Source: Hyphomicrobiales bacterium | GTDB taxonomy: Bacteria > Pseudomonadota > Alphaproteobacteria > Rhizobiales > Xanthobacteraceae | Length of the DNA stretch: 64,000 bases | Direction: 5' to 3' | Assembly (NCBI GenBank): GCA_013911975.1 | Contig: JACESF010000005.1 | Coordinates: 53,463 to 117,462, forward strand | In this document: one piece after another, positions 56,514 through 64,000 of the stretch | How positions within the stretch are numbered: the first letter of the stretch is position 1 | Layout: every line of letters begins with the position of its first letter | Notes under the pieces: generated by a model | Told to the model about the DNA's origin: nothing | The model's input: only the letters and a program-made list of their open reading frames with translations | Database searches by the model: none | Position numbers and translations under genes: made by a program

Positions 56514-56993
56514 TCAGGTCTCGGCGGTCCAGTGACCGGACCGGCCTCCCAGCTTTTCCAACAGGCGGATACCCTCGATGCGCATGCCCCGGTCCGCCGC
56601 CTTGGCCATGTCGTAGATGGTAAGGCAGGCGACGGAGACGGCGGTCAAGGCCTCCATCTCCACCCCGGTCTGGCCCGAGGTGCGCACCCGCGCCGTGACG
56701 GCGAGGCCGGGAAGGGCCGCATCGGGGGAAATATCCACCTCCACCTTGCTGAGCATGAGGGGGTGGCAGAGCGGAATCAGCTCATGGGTCCGCTTGGCGG
56801 CCATGATGCCGGCGATGCGGGCCGCGCCCAGCACGTCGCCCTTCTTGGCATTGCCCGACAGGATGAGGTCGAGCGTGGCGGGGGCCATGGCCACGCGGCC
56901 CTCGGCCACCGCTTCGCGCGTGGTCACGTCCTTGCCGGACACGTCCACCATGCGGGCGGTGCCGGAGGAATCGAGGTGGGTCAGCTCCGCCAC
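56514..56993 (-). CDS. moaC: Cyclic pyranopterin monophosphate synthase MoaC
   Basis: 159 residues from a GTG start at 56993, giving the expected start [21 protein letters not shown]. Motifs [21 protein letters not shown] and [20 protein letters not shown] are diagnostic. It makes cyclic pyranopterin monophosphate in molybdenum cofactor synthesis. GTG was chosen because the aligned start of E. coli MoaC lies here and no nearby ATG precedes it. Confidence 0.93.
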   Translation of the reverse strand: MAELTHLDSSGTARMVDVSGKDVTTREAVAEGRVAMAPATLDLILSGNAKKGDVLGAARIAGIMAAKRTHELIPLCHPLMLSKVEVDISPDAALPGLAVTARVRTSGQTGVEMEALTAVSVACLTIYDMAKAADRGMRIEGIRLLEKLGGRSGHWTAET

Positions 56994-57010
56994 GCGCGTG
57001 GTCCCGGCGC

Positions 57011-57430
57011 TTACTTCGCGCGGGTCCAGGTCTGCGTCTCGCAGAGCGGCACGAACACGCAGCCGCGCACTTCCAGGGTGTTGTCGCCCTTCAGGGTGAG
57101 GGTGGCGGTGTAGGTCTTGCCGTCGTCGGGATTGTAGATCTTGCCGCCGCTCCAGCTTCCGCCCGCGCCGGAGAAGCCGGAGAGCATGGTGAGGCCCTTC
57201 AGCGGTCGGCCGCGCAGCGAGGCGTCGGAATTCTTGGCATCCGTCAGGGCCGGGTTCTTCTTGATGTCGTCGGAGGAGATGAGCTTCCCGCACACGGAAT
57301 TGCCGCACGCGGTGATCTCCACCACGCCTTCGTCCGTGGGGGTCATCCAGGTGCCGGTCACGTCGGCCGCCAGCGCCGGCATGGCGGCGAGCGAAAGGAA
57401 GGCGGCAGTCAGGGCAATGCGCATCTTCAA
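57011..57430 (-). CDS. Secreted DUF2147 protein
   Basis: 139 residues: a signal peptide ending [11 protein letters not shown] at about residue 22, then the DUF2147 body with [25 protein letters not shown] and [21 protein letters not shown], ending with a Cys pair [13 protein letters not shown] lipocalin-like periplasmic fold is expected; the function is unknown. It sits between trpC and moaC in the same direction. ATG 57430 or 57424. Confidence 0.85.
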   Translation of the reverse strand: MKMRIALTAAFLSLAAMPALAADVTGTWMTPTDEGVVEITACGNSVCGKLISSDDIKKNPALTDAKNSDASLRGRPLKGLTMLSGFSGAGGSWSGGKIYNPDDGKTYTATLTLKGDNTLEVRGCVFVPLCETQTWTRAK

Positions 57431-57485
57431 CTCCCGATTGCGCCCGGTCCCGGCCGGGCTTGCGAAAACTATGTCAGAGCGGCGC

Positions 57486-58277
57486 TCACGCCGCCAGAAG
57501 GGCGCGGGTCGCGGCGGTCACGTCGGCCTGCCGCATCAGGCTCTCGCCCACCAGCACGCTGCGGATGTTGCAGGCGGCGAGCCGCTCGATGTCGGCGGGC
57601 GTGAAGATGCCGCTCTCGCCGATGCAGATGCGGTCCGCGGGTACCTTGGCGGACAGGCGCTCGCTGGTCTCCAGCGTCACCTCGAAGGTGCGCAGGTTGC
57701 GGTTGTTGATGCCGATGAGCGGGCAGGGCAGGGCCAGCGCCCGGTCCAGCTCGGCGTCGTCATGCACCTCGATGATGGCGTCCATCCCCCAGTGCCGCGC
57801 GGCGGCGTAGAGGTCGGCGGCGAGCGCGTCGTCCACCGAGGCCATGATGATGAGGATGCAGTCCGCGCCCCAGGCGCGCGCCTCCGCCACCTGGTAGGTG
57901 TCGTGCATGAAGTCCTTGCGCAGCGCGGGCAGGGCAGTGGCCGCGCGGGCCGCCACCAGGAATTCCGGCGCGCCCTGGAAGGACGGGGTGTCGGTGAGCA
58001 CGGACAGGCAGGTGGCGCCGCCCGCCTCATAGGCGCGGGCGAGGGCGGGCGGGTCGAAGTCCGCCCGGATGAGTCCCTTGGAGGGGCTCGCCTTCTTCAC
58101 CTCGGCGATGAGCGCCGTGCGGCCCTGCGCGATGGTGGCGCGCAGCGCGCCGGCGAACGGGCGCACGGGCGACGCGGCACGGGCGGCGGCCTCGATCTCG
58201 GCCAGCGGGCGCGCGGCCTTCGCGGCGGCGATCTCCTCGCGCTTATAGGCTTCGATGCGGGCGAGGATGTCGGTCAT
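57486..58277 (-). CDS. trpC: Indole-3-glycerol phosphate synthase
   Basis: 263 residues, stand-alone TrpC. (beta/alpha)8 motifs: [55 protein letters not shown] and [13 protein letters not shown]. It closes the indole ring in tryptophan synthesis. The ATG overlaps the trpD stop by 4 bases. Confidence 0.96.
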   Translation of the reverse strand: MTDILARIEAYKREEIAAAKAARPLAEIEAAARAASPVRPFAGALRATIAQGRTALIAEVKKASPSKGLIRADFDPPALARAYEAGGATCLSVLTDTPSFQGAPEFLVAARAATALPALRKDFMHDTYQVAEARAWGADCILIIMASVDDALAADLYAAARHWGMDAIIEVHDDAELDRALALPCPLIGINNRNLRTFEVTLETSERLSAKVPADRICIGESGIFTPADIERLAACNIRSVLVGESLMRQADVTAATRALLAA

Positions 58278-59296
58278 GGCGCGAGCTTTTCCGTGACATG
58301 GACGAGGGTTTCGAGCCGGGCCCGCGCAGAGCCGGTATCGACGCTGGTGGTGGCCATGGCCACGCCCTCGGTGAGATCCGCCGCCCGGCCGGAAACCAGC
58401 AGCGCGGCGGCGGCATTGAGGATGGCGACGTCGCGATAGGCGCTCTTCTCGCCGTCGAGCACGGCCCGCAGGGCGAGCGCGTTGTGCGCGGCATCGCCCC
58501 CCTTCAGCGCCTCGGGCTCGGCGCGCTCCAGGCCCACGAGATCGGGGGTGATCTCGAAGGTGTGGATATGGCCGTCTTCCAGCGCCGCGACCGAGGTGGA
58601 GCCGCACAGGGTGATCTCGTCCAGCCCGTCGGAGCCGTGCACCACCCAGGCGCGCTCGGACCCGAGCGTCTTGAGCGCCTCGGCGAGCGGGGTGAGCCAC
58701 GCCTTGGAATAGACGCCCACCATCTGGCGCTTCACCCCGGCGGGATTGGAGAGCGGCCCCAGCAGGTTGAAGATGGTGCGCATGCCCAGCTCCACGCGGG
58801 TCGGGCCCACATGCTTCATGGCGGGGTGGTGGGACGGGGCGAACATGAAGCCGATGCCCGCCTCCGCGATGCAGCGCGAGATGGCCTCGGGGGACAGGTC
58901 GATGCGCACGCCCAGTGCCGCCAGAACGTCCGCCGCACCCGACTTGGACGACAGCGCCCGGTTGCCGTGCTTGGCCACCGGAACGCCCGCGCCCGCCACG
59001 ATGAAGGAGGCGCAGGTGGAGATGTTGTAGGAGCCCGAGCCGTCGCCGCCGGTGCCCACGATGTCCACCGCCTCCTCGGGCGCCTCGACGGGCAGCATCT
59101 TGGCGCGCATGACGGAGACCGCGCCCGCGATCTCGTCCACGGTCTCGCCCCGCACGCGCAGCCCCATCACCAGCGCCCCCATCTGGGAGGGGGTCGCCTC
59201 GCCGGACATCATCCGGTCGAAGACATAGGCGGATTCCTCGCGCGTCAGGCTGGCGCCGGTGGCGACCTTTCCCAGGAGCGGGCGGAAGGTTTCCAT
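58274..59296 (-). CDS. trpD: Anthranilate phosphoribosyltransferase
   Basis: 340 residues. Phosphoribosyl-binding [18 protein letters not shown] near residue 80, [21 protein letters not shown] and [18 protein letters not shown]. It transfers phosphoribose to anthranilate. It lies 3 bases after trpG. Confidence 0.96.
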   Translation of the reverse strand: METFRPLLGKVATGASLTREESAYVFDRMMSGEATPSQMGALVMGLRVRGETVDEIAGAVSVMRAKMLPVEAPEEAVDIVGTGGDGSGSYNISTCASFIVAGAGVPVAKHGNRALSSKSGAADVLAALGVRIDLSPEAISRCIAEAGIGFMFAPSHHPAMKHVGPTRVELGMRTIFNLLGPLSNPAGVKRQMVGVYSKAWLTPLAEALKTLGSERAWVVHGSDGLDEITLCGSTSVAALEDGHIHTFEITPDLVGLERAEPEALKGGDAAHNALALRAVLDGEKSAYRDVAILNAAAALLVSGRAADLTEGVAMATTSVDTGSARARLETLVHVTEKLAP

Positions 59297-59299
59297 GGC

Positions 59300-59896
59300 T
59301 CAGCCCTTCGCCCGGTTGAAGGCGTCGGCCAGTTCCAGGAAGTTGCGCAGCAGCGCATGCCCGTTCTCCGAGGCGATGCTCTCGGGATGGAACTGCACGC
59401 CATGCACCGGCAGGCTCCGGTGGGCGAGGCCCATGATGAGGCCGTCGTCCGTGTGCGCGGTCACCTCCAGCGCGTCCGGCAGGGTGGCGCGGTCCACGAT
59501 GAGGGAATGGTAGCGGGTGGCCTGGAAGGGGTGGTTCAGGCCCCGGAACACGGAGCGGCCCTCGTGATGGATCTCGCTCATCTTGCCATGCATGGGCAGA
59601 GGCGCGCGGATCACGTCGCCGCCGAACACCTGGCCGATGGCCTGATGGCCCAGGCAGACGCCGAACAGCGGCACCTCCCCGGCGGCGCGGGCGATGAGAT
59701 CGAGGCAGATGCCGGCTTCGGAGGGTGTGCAGGGACCGGGGGAAATGACGATGGCGTCGGGCTTCTCGGCCAGGATCGCCTCGGCGTCGCGCGCGTCGTT
59801 GCGGTGCACGGTGACGGTGGCGCCAAGCTCGCCGAGATAGTGCCAGAGATTGTAGGTGAAGCTGTCGTAATTATCGATCAGCGTAACGGCGGTCAT
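59300..59896 (-). CDS. trpG: Anthranilate synthase glutamine amidotransferase subunit
   Basis: 198 residues. Class I amidotransferase with catalytic Cys81 in [11 protein letters not shown], and the His/Glu pair in [22 protein letters not shown] at the N-terminus. It supplies ammonia to TrpE. TrpG is a separate polypeptide here, so trpE must be encoded elsewhere and is not fused. ATG 59896 was chosen over an upstream one with an unlike leader. Confidence 0.96.
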   Translation of the reverse strand: MTAVTLIDNYDSFTYNLWHYLGELGATVTVHRNDARDAEAILAEKPDAIVISPGPCTPSEAGICLDLIARAAGEVPLFGVCLGHQAIGQVFGGDVIRAPLPMHGKMSEIHHEGRSVFRGLNHPFQATRYHSLIVDRATLPDALEVTAHTDDGLIMGLAHRSLPVHGVQFHPESIASENGHALLRNFLELADAFNRAKG

Positions 59897-60001
59897 CTTG
59901 GCTCCCGGCCCGGCGCATCCGGGCGTCGCGCTCGCGTCCCTCGCAAGCCCCCGCCCCGACTTAATCCTTCCGGCGCGGGGCGGCAAGCGGGTGGGGGCGG
60001 C

Positions 60002-62029
60002 TCAGAAGTCCAGCAATTCCTCGCTGGCGAAAGCGGCGTGTTCGGAGATGAAGGCGAAGCGGGCCTCCGGCTTGTTGCCCATGAGCCGCTCCACCACGTC
60101 GGCCGTGGCCGCCGCCGCCGCTTCCTGGATGGTCACGCGCAGCAGGGTGCGGGTGCGCGGGTCCATGGTGGTTTCCTTGAGCTGGGCCGGCATCATCTCG
60201 CCCAGGCCCTTGAAGCGGCCGATCTCCACCTTGCCGCGCCCGGTGAATTCCTTCTTCAGGAGCTGGTCCTTGTGGGCGTCGTCGCGCGCATAAAGGGTCT
60301 TGGGGCCTTGCGAGATGCGGTAGAGCGGCGGCACGGCGAGGAAGAGGTGGCCGTCCTCGATCAGCTTCGGCATCTGGCGGAAGAAGAAGGTGACGAGGAG
60401 CGAGGCGATGTGCGCCCCGTCCACATCCGCGTCGGTCATGATGACCACCTTCTCGTAGCGCAGGTCCGTCTCCCGATACTGGGACAGCGGCCCGCAGCCG
60501 AGCGCCTGCATGAGGTCGGACAATTGCTGGTTCTGGGCCAGCTTGTCGCGGCCCGCGCTGGCGACGTTCAGGATCTTGCCGCGCAGGGGCAGCACGGCCT
60601 GGGTCTTGCGGTCGCGCGCCTGCTTGGCGGAGCCGCCGGCCGAATCGCCCTCCACGATGAACAGTTCCGAGCCTGCCGCCTCGGTGTTGGAGCAGTCCGC
60701 CAGCTTGCCGGGCAGGCGCAGCTTGCGCACGGCCGTCTTGCGGGAGATCTCTTTCTCCTGCTTGCGGCGCAGGCGCTCCTCGGCGCGGTCGATCACATGG
60801 TCGAGCAGCTTGGTGGCCTGGGTGGGGTTGGCCGCGAGCCAGTGGTCGAACGGGTCGCGCAGCGCCTGCTCGACGATGCGCGAGGCTTCGGCGGTGGCGA
60901 GCCGGTCCTTGGTCTGGCCCTGGAATTCCGGCTCGCGCACGAACACGGAGAGCATGGCGGCGCAGCCGGTGGCCACGTCGTCGCCCATCAGCAGCGCCGA
61001 GCGCTTGCCCTGGCCGATGCGCTCGCCATAGTCCCGCAGGCCCTTGAGCAGGACGAGGCGCAGGCCGTTCTCATGGGTGCCGCCGTCCGGGGTGGGGATG
61101 GTGTTGCAATAGGAGGAGATGCCGCCATCGGCATCCGCCACCCAGGCCACCGCCCATTCCACGCTGCCGTGCCCGCCGGTCTTCTGGATGCGGCCGGAGA
61201 AAATGTCCGGGTGCACCAGGGTCTGGCCCTCGATGTCGGCGGCTAGATAATCCTTGAGGCCGCCGGGGAAGCGGAACGTGGTCTTCTCGGGAACGCCGGT
61301 GACGCCGACGAGAAGCTCCGCGTCGCAGGACCAGCGCACTTCCACGCCGCCGAACAGATAGGCCTTCGAGCGTGCCATGCGGAACACGCGGGCCGGCTCG
61401 AACCGGGCCGAGGCGCCGAAGATCTCCGGGTCGGGATGGAAGCGGATGCGGGTGCCGCGCCGGTTGGGCGCGCGGCCCACTTCCTTCAGCGGTCCTTGCG
61501 GGTGCCCCTTGGAGAAGGTCTGCCGGTAGAGCGTCTGGTTGCGGGCGACCTCCACCTCCAGATGGTCCGCGAGCGCGTTCACCACCGAGACGCCCACGCC
61601 GTGCAGGCCGCCGGAGGTCTCGTAGACCTTGCTGTCGAACTTACCGCCCGCATGGAGCGTGGTCATGATGACTTCGACGGTGGATTTCTTGGGGAACTTC
61701 GGATGCGGCTCCACGGGAATGCCGCGCCCGTTGTCGGTCACGGTCAGGAAGCCGTCCTTGCCGAGATAGACTTCGATGAAGGAGGCGTGGCCCGCCACCG
61801 CCTCGTCCATGCAATTGTCGATCACCTCGGCGAACAGGTGATGGAGCGCCTTGGTGTCGGTTCCGCCGATATACATACCCGGCCGGCGCCGCACCGGCTC
61901 CAGCCCCTCCAGCACCTCGATATGCGCGGCGGTATAGTCGCCCGCCATTTCGGGCACGGGCGCGGGCGCGCGGGAACGGGCCGGGGCCTTGGGGGCTGGG
62001 CTGCTGAACAGGTCGTCGGAATCGGACAT
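60002..62029 (-). CDS. parE: DNA topoisomerase IV subunit B
   Basis: 675 residues. GHKL ATPase motifs: EVIDNCMDEAVAGH, VTDNGRGIPVEPHPK, GGLHGVGVSVVNAL and, in the TOPRIM domain, FIVEGDSAGGSAKQARDRKTQAVLPLRGKILN and MTDADVDGAHI. The YCNTIPTPDGGTHENG segment and the length indicate ParE rather than GyrB. It decatenates chromosomes. The start at 62029 begins MSDSDDLFSS; earlier in-frame ATGs add a basic leader. Confidence 0.93.
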   Translation of the reverse strand: MSDSDDLFSSPAPKAPARSRAPAPVPEMAGDYTAAHIEVLEGLEPVRRRPGMYIGGTDTKALHHLFAEVIDNCMDEAVAGHASFIEVYLGKDGFLTVTDNGRGIPVEPHPKFPKKSTVEVIMTTLHAGGKFDSKVYETSGGLHGVGVSVVNALADHLEVEVARNQTLYRQTFSKGHPQGPLKEVGRAPNRRGTRIRFHPDPEIFGASARFEPARVFRMARSKAYLFGGVEVRWSCDAELLVGVTGVPEKTTFRFPGGLKDYLAADIEGQTLVHPDIFSGRIQKTGGHGSVEWAVAWVADADGGISSYCNTIPTPDGGTHENGLRLVLLKGLRDYGERIGQGKRSALLMGDDVATGCAAMLSVFVREPEFQGQTKDRLATAEASRIVEQALRDPFDHWLAANPTQATKLLDHVIDRAEERLRRKQEKEISRKTAVRKLRLPGKLADCSNTEAAGSELFIVEGDSAGGSAKQARDRKTQAVLPLRGKILNVASAGRDKLAQNQQLSDLMQALGCGPLSQYRETDLRYEKVVIMTDADVDGAHIASLLVTFFFRQMPKLIEDGHLFLAVPPLYRISQGPKTLYARDDAHKDQLLKKEFTGRGKVEIGRFKGLGEMMPAQLKETTMDPRTRTLLRVTIQEAAAAATADVVERLMGNKPEARFAFISEHAAFASEELLDF

Positions 62030-62153
62030 CGGCTCTCGATCGTCGGGGGAATGCGCGAATCGCCTCTCCCTTATCATGGCAGTTTGCACGGTCGAGCGGA
62101 ACGGATCGTAAACATCATCATGTGGACGCCCCGGCGGGTGCGGGGACACCGCA

Positions 62154-62702
62154 TCAGGCGGCGGGCGGCGTCCATTGGAACGGCTTCGTCTCCCCTGCGG
62201 CCACCGCCTGCGCCACGCCGCCGCTGAAGGCGACATCGGCAAAGCCGACACCCAAAACCCGGCCGTCGCGCATCAGGAGCCCGAGGCCGCTTTCCGGGTC
62301 CCAGTCGCAGTTGAACTCGATGCCCACCAGGATGGCGCCGCCCACGTCATGAAAGGTGAGGGCGAGCGGCTCCACGCTCTGCGGAAGAGTGTCGCCGTAG
62401 GCGGCCGCGAGGTCTTCGCCATAGGTCTCCGACAGCGCGGCCAGCGCCGCCTTGACCGCCGCGACGATGGCCTCCGCCGTGGCCGTCTGGCCCATCGATA
62501 CGGCGATGAGCGCATCGCGGAATGCCGGGGAGAGCGTCATGGCCTCCGGTTCCCAGCGCAGCGGCAACCAGTCTCCCTCAAGGCGAGGAAAGCGCGCCCG
62601 GAAGGAGGGGAGATGGATTTCATCCCCGTCATCGGCGGCGCGCGCCACATGCGCGTGCTCGGGAGGTAGTGCGGAAAAGAAGTCATCGTCGGTCTCGGCC
62701 AT
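62154..62702 (-). CDS. Uncharacterised acidic protein
   Basis: 182 residues, acidic, no signal or membrane segment. The segment FNCDWDPESGLGLLMRDGRVLGVGFADVAF resembles the DUF6985-type domain, but I am not certain. GAGGAG stands 6 bases before the ATG at 62702, which fixes the start. It is 124 bases before parE on the same strand and divergent from argC. No function can be offered. Confidence 0.6.
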   Translation of the reverse strand: MAETDDDFFSALPPEHAHVARAADDGDEIHLPSFRARFPRLEGDWLPLRWEPEAMTLSPAFRDALIAVSMGQTATAEAIVAAVKAALAALSETYGEDLAAAYGDTLPQSVEPLALTFHDVGGAILVGIEFNCDWDPESGLGLLMRDGRVLGVGFADVAFSGGVAQAVAAGETKPFQWTPPAA

Positions 62703-62882
62703 GGCATTCTCCTCGTTGAGGGACGGACCGGGCGGGCCTGTGCGCCCACCGCATATCCGCCCGCCGGCTCCGCGTCTTTCACCCGACATGGGAAGGGTGT
62801 ATGGACCTTCGCCCCAAGCTGAGCGCCCGCAGGGCGCACAGGGGAAGCCTCATGTAGCCGCATCAGTGGGCAGGAGCGTGTC

Positions 62883-63935
62883 ATGTCGGAAGCGAAAGCG
62901 CGGATCGCGGTGTTGGGTGCCTCGGGCTATACGGGCTCCGAACTGGTGCGCCTGCTGCTGCGCCATCCGCGCGCGGAGATCGTGGCGCTCACCGCCGACC
63001 GCAAGGCGGGCCAGACCATGGCCGAGGTCTTCCCGCAATTCGCGCCGTTCAACCTGCCCAAGCTCGTGACCATCGACGACGTGGACTTCACGGCCGTGGA
63101 CCTCGTGTTCTGCGCGCTGCCGCACGCGACCACACAGCAGGTGATCAAGTCGGTGTTCGAAAAGGCGCCCAATGTGAAGGTGGTGGACCTGTCCGCCGAC
63201 TTCCGCCTGTCCGACCCCGGCATGTACGAGAAGTGGTACGGCCACCCCCATTCCGCCCTGGACCTCCAGCAGGAGGCCGTGTTCGGCCTCGTGGAGATCT
63301 ACCGGGACGAGATCAGGAAGGGGCGGCTCATCGCCAATCCCGGCTGCCACACCACCACCGCGATCCTGCCGGCCGTGCCGCTGCTGGAAGCGGGCGCCAT
63401 CGATCCCGACAGCATCGTCATCGACAGCAAGACGGGCATGTCCGGCGCCGGGCGCGCGGCCAAGGAGGCCATGCTGTTCTCCGAGGTGTCCGAGGGCATC
63501 AACGCCTATTCGGTGGGCTCGCACCGGCACATGGGCGAGCTGGACCAGGAATATTCCAAGGCCGCCGGCCGCCCCGTGAAGCCCATGTTCGTGCCGCACC
63601 TCGCGCCCATGAACCGGGGCATCTACGCCACGCTCTATGTCCGCACCACGGGCGCGAAGGCCGAGGACCTGCACAAGATCCTGGTGGATTATTACCAGGG
63701 CGAGCCCTTCGTGCATGTCTTCCCGTTCGGGCAGGTGCCCCATTCGCGGCATGTGCGCGGGTCCAACATGGTGATGCTGGGCGTCGTGGCCGACCGGGTG
63801 GAGGGGCGCGCCATCATCGTGTCCACCATCGACAATCTGGTGAAGGGCGCCTCGGGGCAGGCGGTTCAGAACATGAACCTCGTGCTCGGCTTCCCGGAGA
63901 CCATGGGCCTGGAGCAGATCGCGCTCATGCCCTGA
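62883..63935 (+). CDS. argC: N-acetyl-gamma-glutamyl-phosphate reductase
   Basis: 350 residues. NADP-binding VLGASGYTGSELVRLLL, catalytic Cys155 in IANPGCHTT, and GLVEIYRDE and SKTGMSGAGRAAK motifs of type-1 ArgC. It performs the third step of arginine synthesis. GGGCAGGAG precedes the ATG. Confidence 0.96.
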   Translation: MSEAKARIAVLGASGYTGSELVRLLLRHPRAEIVALTADRKAGQTMAEVFPQFAPFNLPKLVTIDDVDFTAVDLVFCALPHATTQQVIKSVFEKAPNVKVVDLSADFRLSDPGMYEKWYGHPHSALDLQQEAVFGLVEIYRDEIRKGRLIANPGCHTTTAILPAVPLLEAGAIDPDSIVIDSKTGMSGAGRAAKEAMLFSEVSEGINAYSVGSHRHMGELDQEYSKAAGRPVKPMFVPHLAPMNRGIYATLYVRTTGAKAEDLHKILVDYYQGEPFVHVFPFGQVPHSRHVRGSNMVMLGVVADRVEGRAIIVSTIDNLVKGASGQAVQNMNLVLGFPETMGLEQIALMP

Positions 63936-63953
63936 GCGGGGAGGGTGCGTGAG

Positions 63954-63977
63954 GGCGGACCCGCCGAAGGGTCCGCC
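63954..63977 (+). terminator. Hairpin after argC
   Basis: Nine-base stem GGCGGACCC / GGGTCCGCC with loop GCCGAA, 18 bases after the argC stop. There is no long T-run, only a GGTTTGC downstream. Confidence 0.6.
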
Positions 63978-64000
63978 GCCGGTTTGCCCGCCGCCCGTCC

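Noticed and set aside
56994..57308. An N-terminal extension of MoaC up to base 57308
   Set aside because: The extension overlaps the DUF2147 gene, is Arg-rich and unlike any MoaC; the GTG at 56993 matches the family start.
58298..61246. A 982-residue open frame antisense to trpD, trpG and parE
   Set aside because: It runs through three well-identified genes and shows the Arg/Gly/Ala/His bias of a shadow frame at high GC.

Overview
The window is GC-rich DNA of an alphaproteobacterium, most likely Hyphomicrobiales and plausibly Xanthobacteraceae. Support comes from the GTTC-N7-GTTC type of LexA box, the trpGDC - moaC - moeA - lexA and uvrA / ssb - gyrA - coaD - PPIase gene orders, DUF1127 and DUF1289 genes, and the dispersed palindromes. 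The genus is an inference; no rRNA or tRNA gene was seen.

Left part, 1 to about 26.1 kb, is accessory DNA with the look of an integrated conjugative or genomic-island element. First comes a nickel/cobalt block (HupE-type permease, His-rich secreted protein, RcnR/CsoR-type repressor with a visible operator, RcnA, NreB-like MFS, DedA-like protein, second NicO protein). A chromate block follows (MFS, stand-alone ChrB C-domain, full ChrB, ChrA). Next is a short defence island: a divergent Abi_C protein and a three-gene operon of a small partner, a Rad50-like ATPase with a zinc ribbon in its coiled coil, and a large protein ending in a PD-(D/E)XK nuclease fold. I read this operon as a probable ABC-three-component-type conflict system. 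It ends exactly at a broken Fic gene. A complete trbBCDEJKLFGI mating-pair operon with DUF2274 and a convergent LysR gene follows. No integrase, relaxase or coupling protein lies in the window.

Middle, 26.1 to 32 kb: an AT-rich control region with a perfect palindrome precedes a 1621-residue protein. It has two different GH18 chitinase domains, a CBM5/12-like domain, an Fn3 domain, Gly/Thr-rich linkers and three copies of an unrecognised 85-residue module, but no visible signal peptide.

Right part, 31.9 to 64 kb, is core chromosome. It holds an aldo/keto reductase, cobS with DUF1289 and a membrane aspartic protease, yajC-secD-secF with a DUF498 protein and an NDUFAF6-like protein, an odd kinase-like protein with an acyl-CoA-synthetase-like tail, trmFO, DUF1127, divergent uvrA / ssb around a LexA box, gyrA, lysE, an AraC/SDR pair, coaD, two cyclophilins, lexA with its own LexA box, moeA, moaC, a DUF2147 gene, trpC, trpD, trpG, parE, an unknown gene and argC.

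The most interesting items are the three-gene ATPase/nuclease operon, the dual-GH18 protein with its repeated module, and the kinase fused to an AMP-binding_C-like domain. All calls come from reading the sequence; no database search was run.
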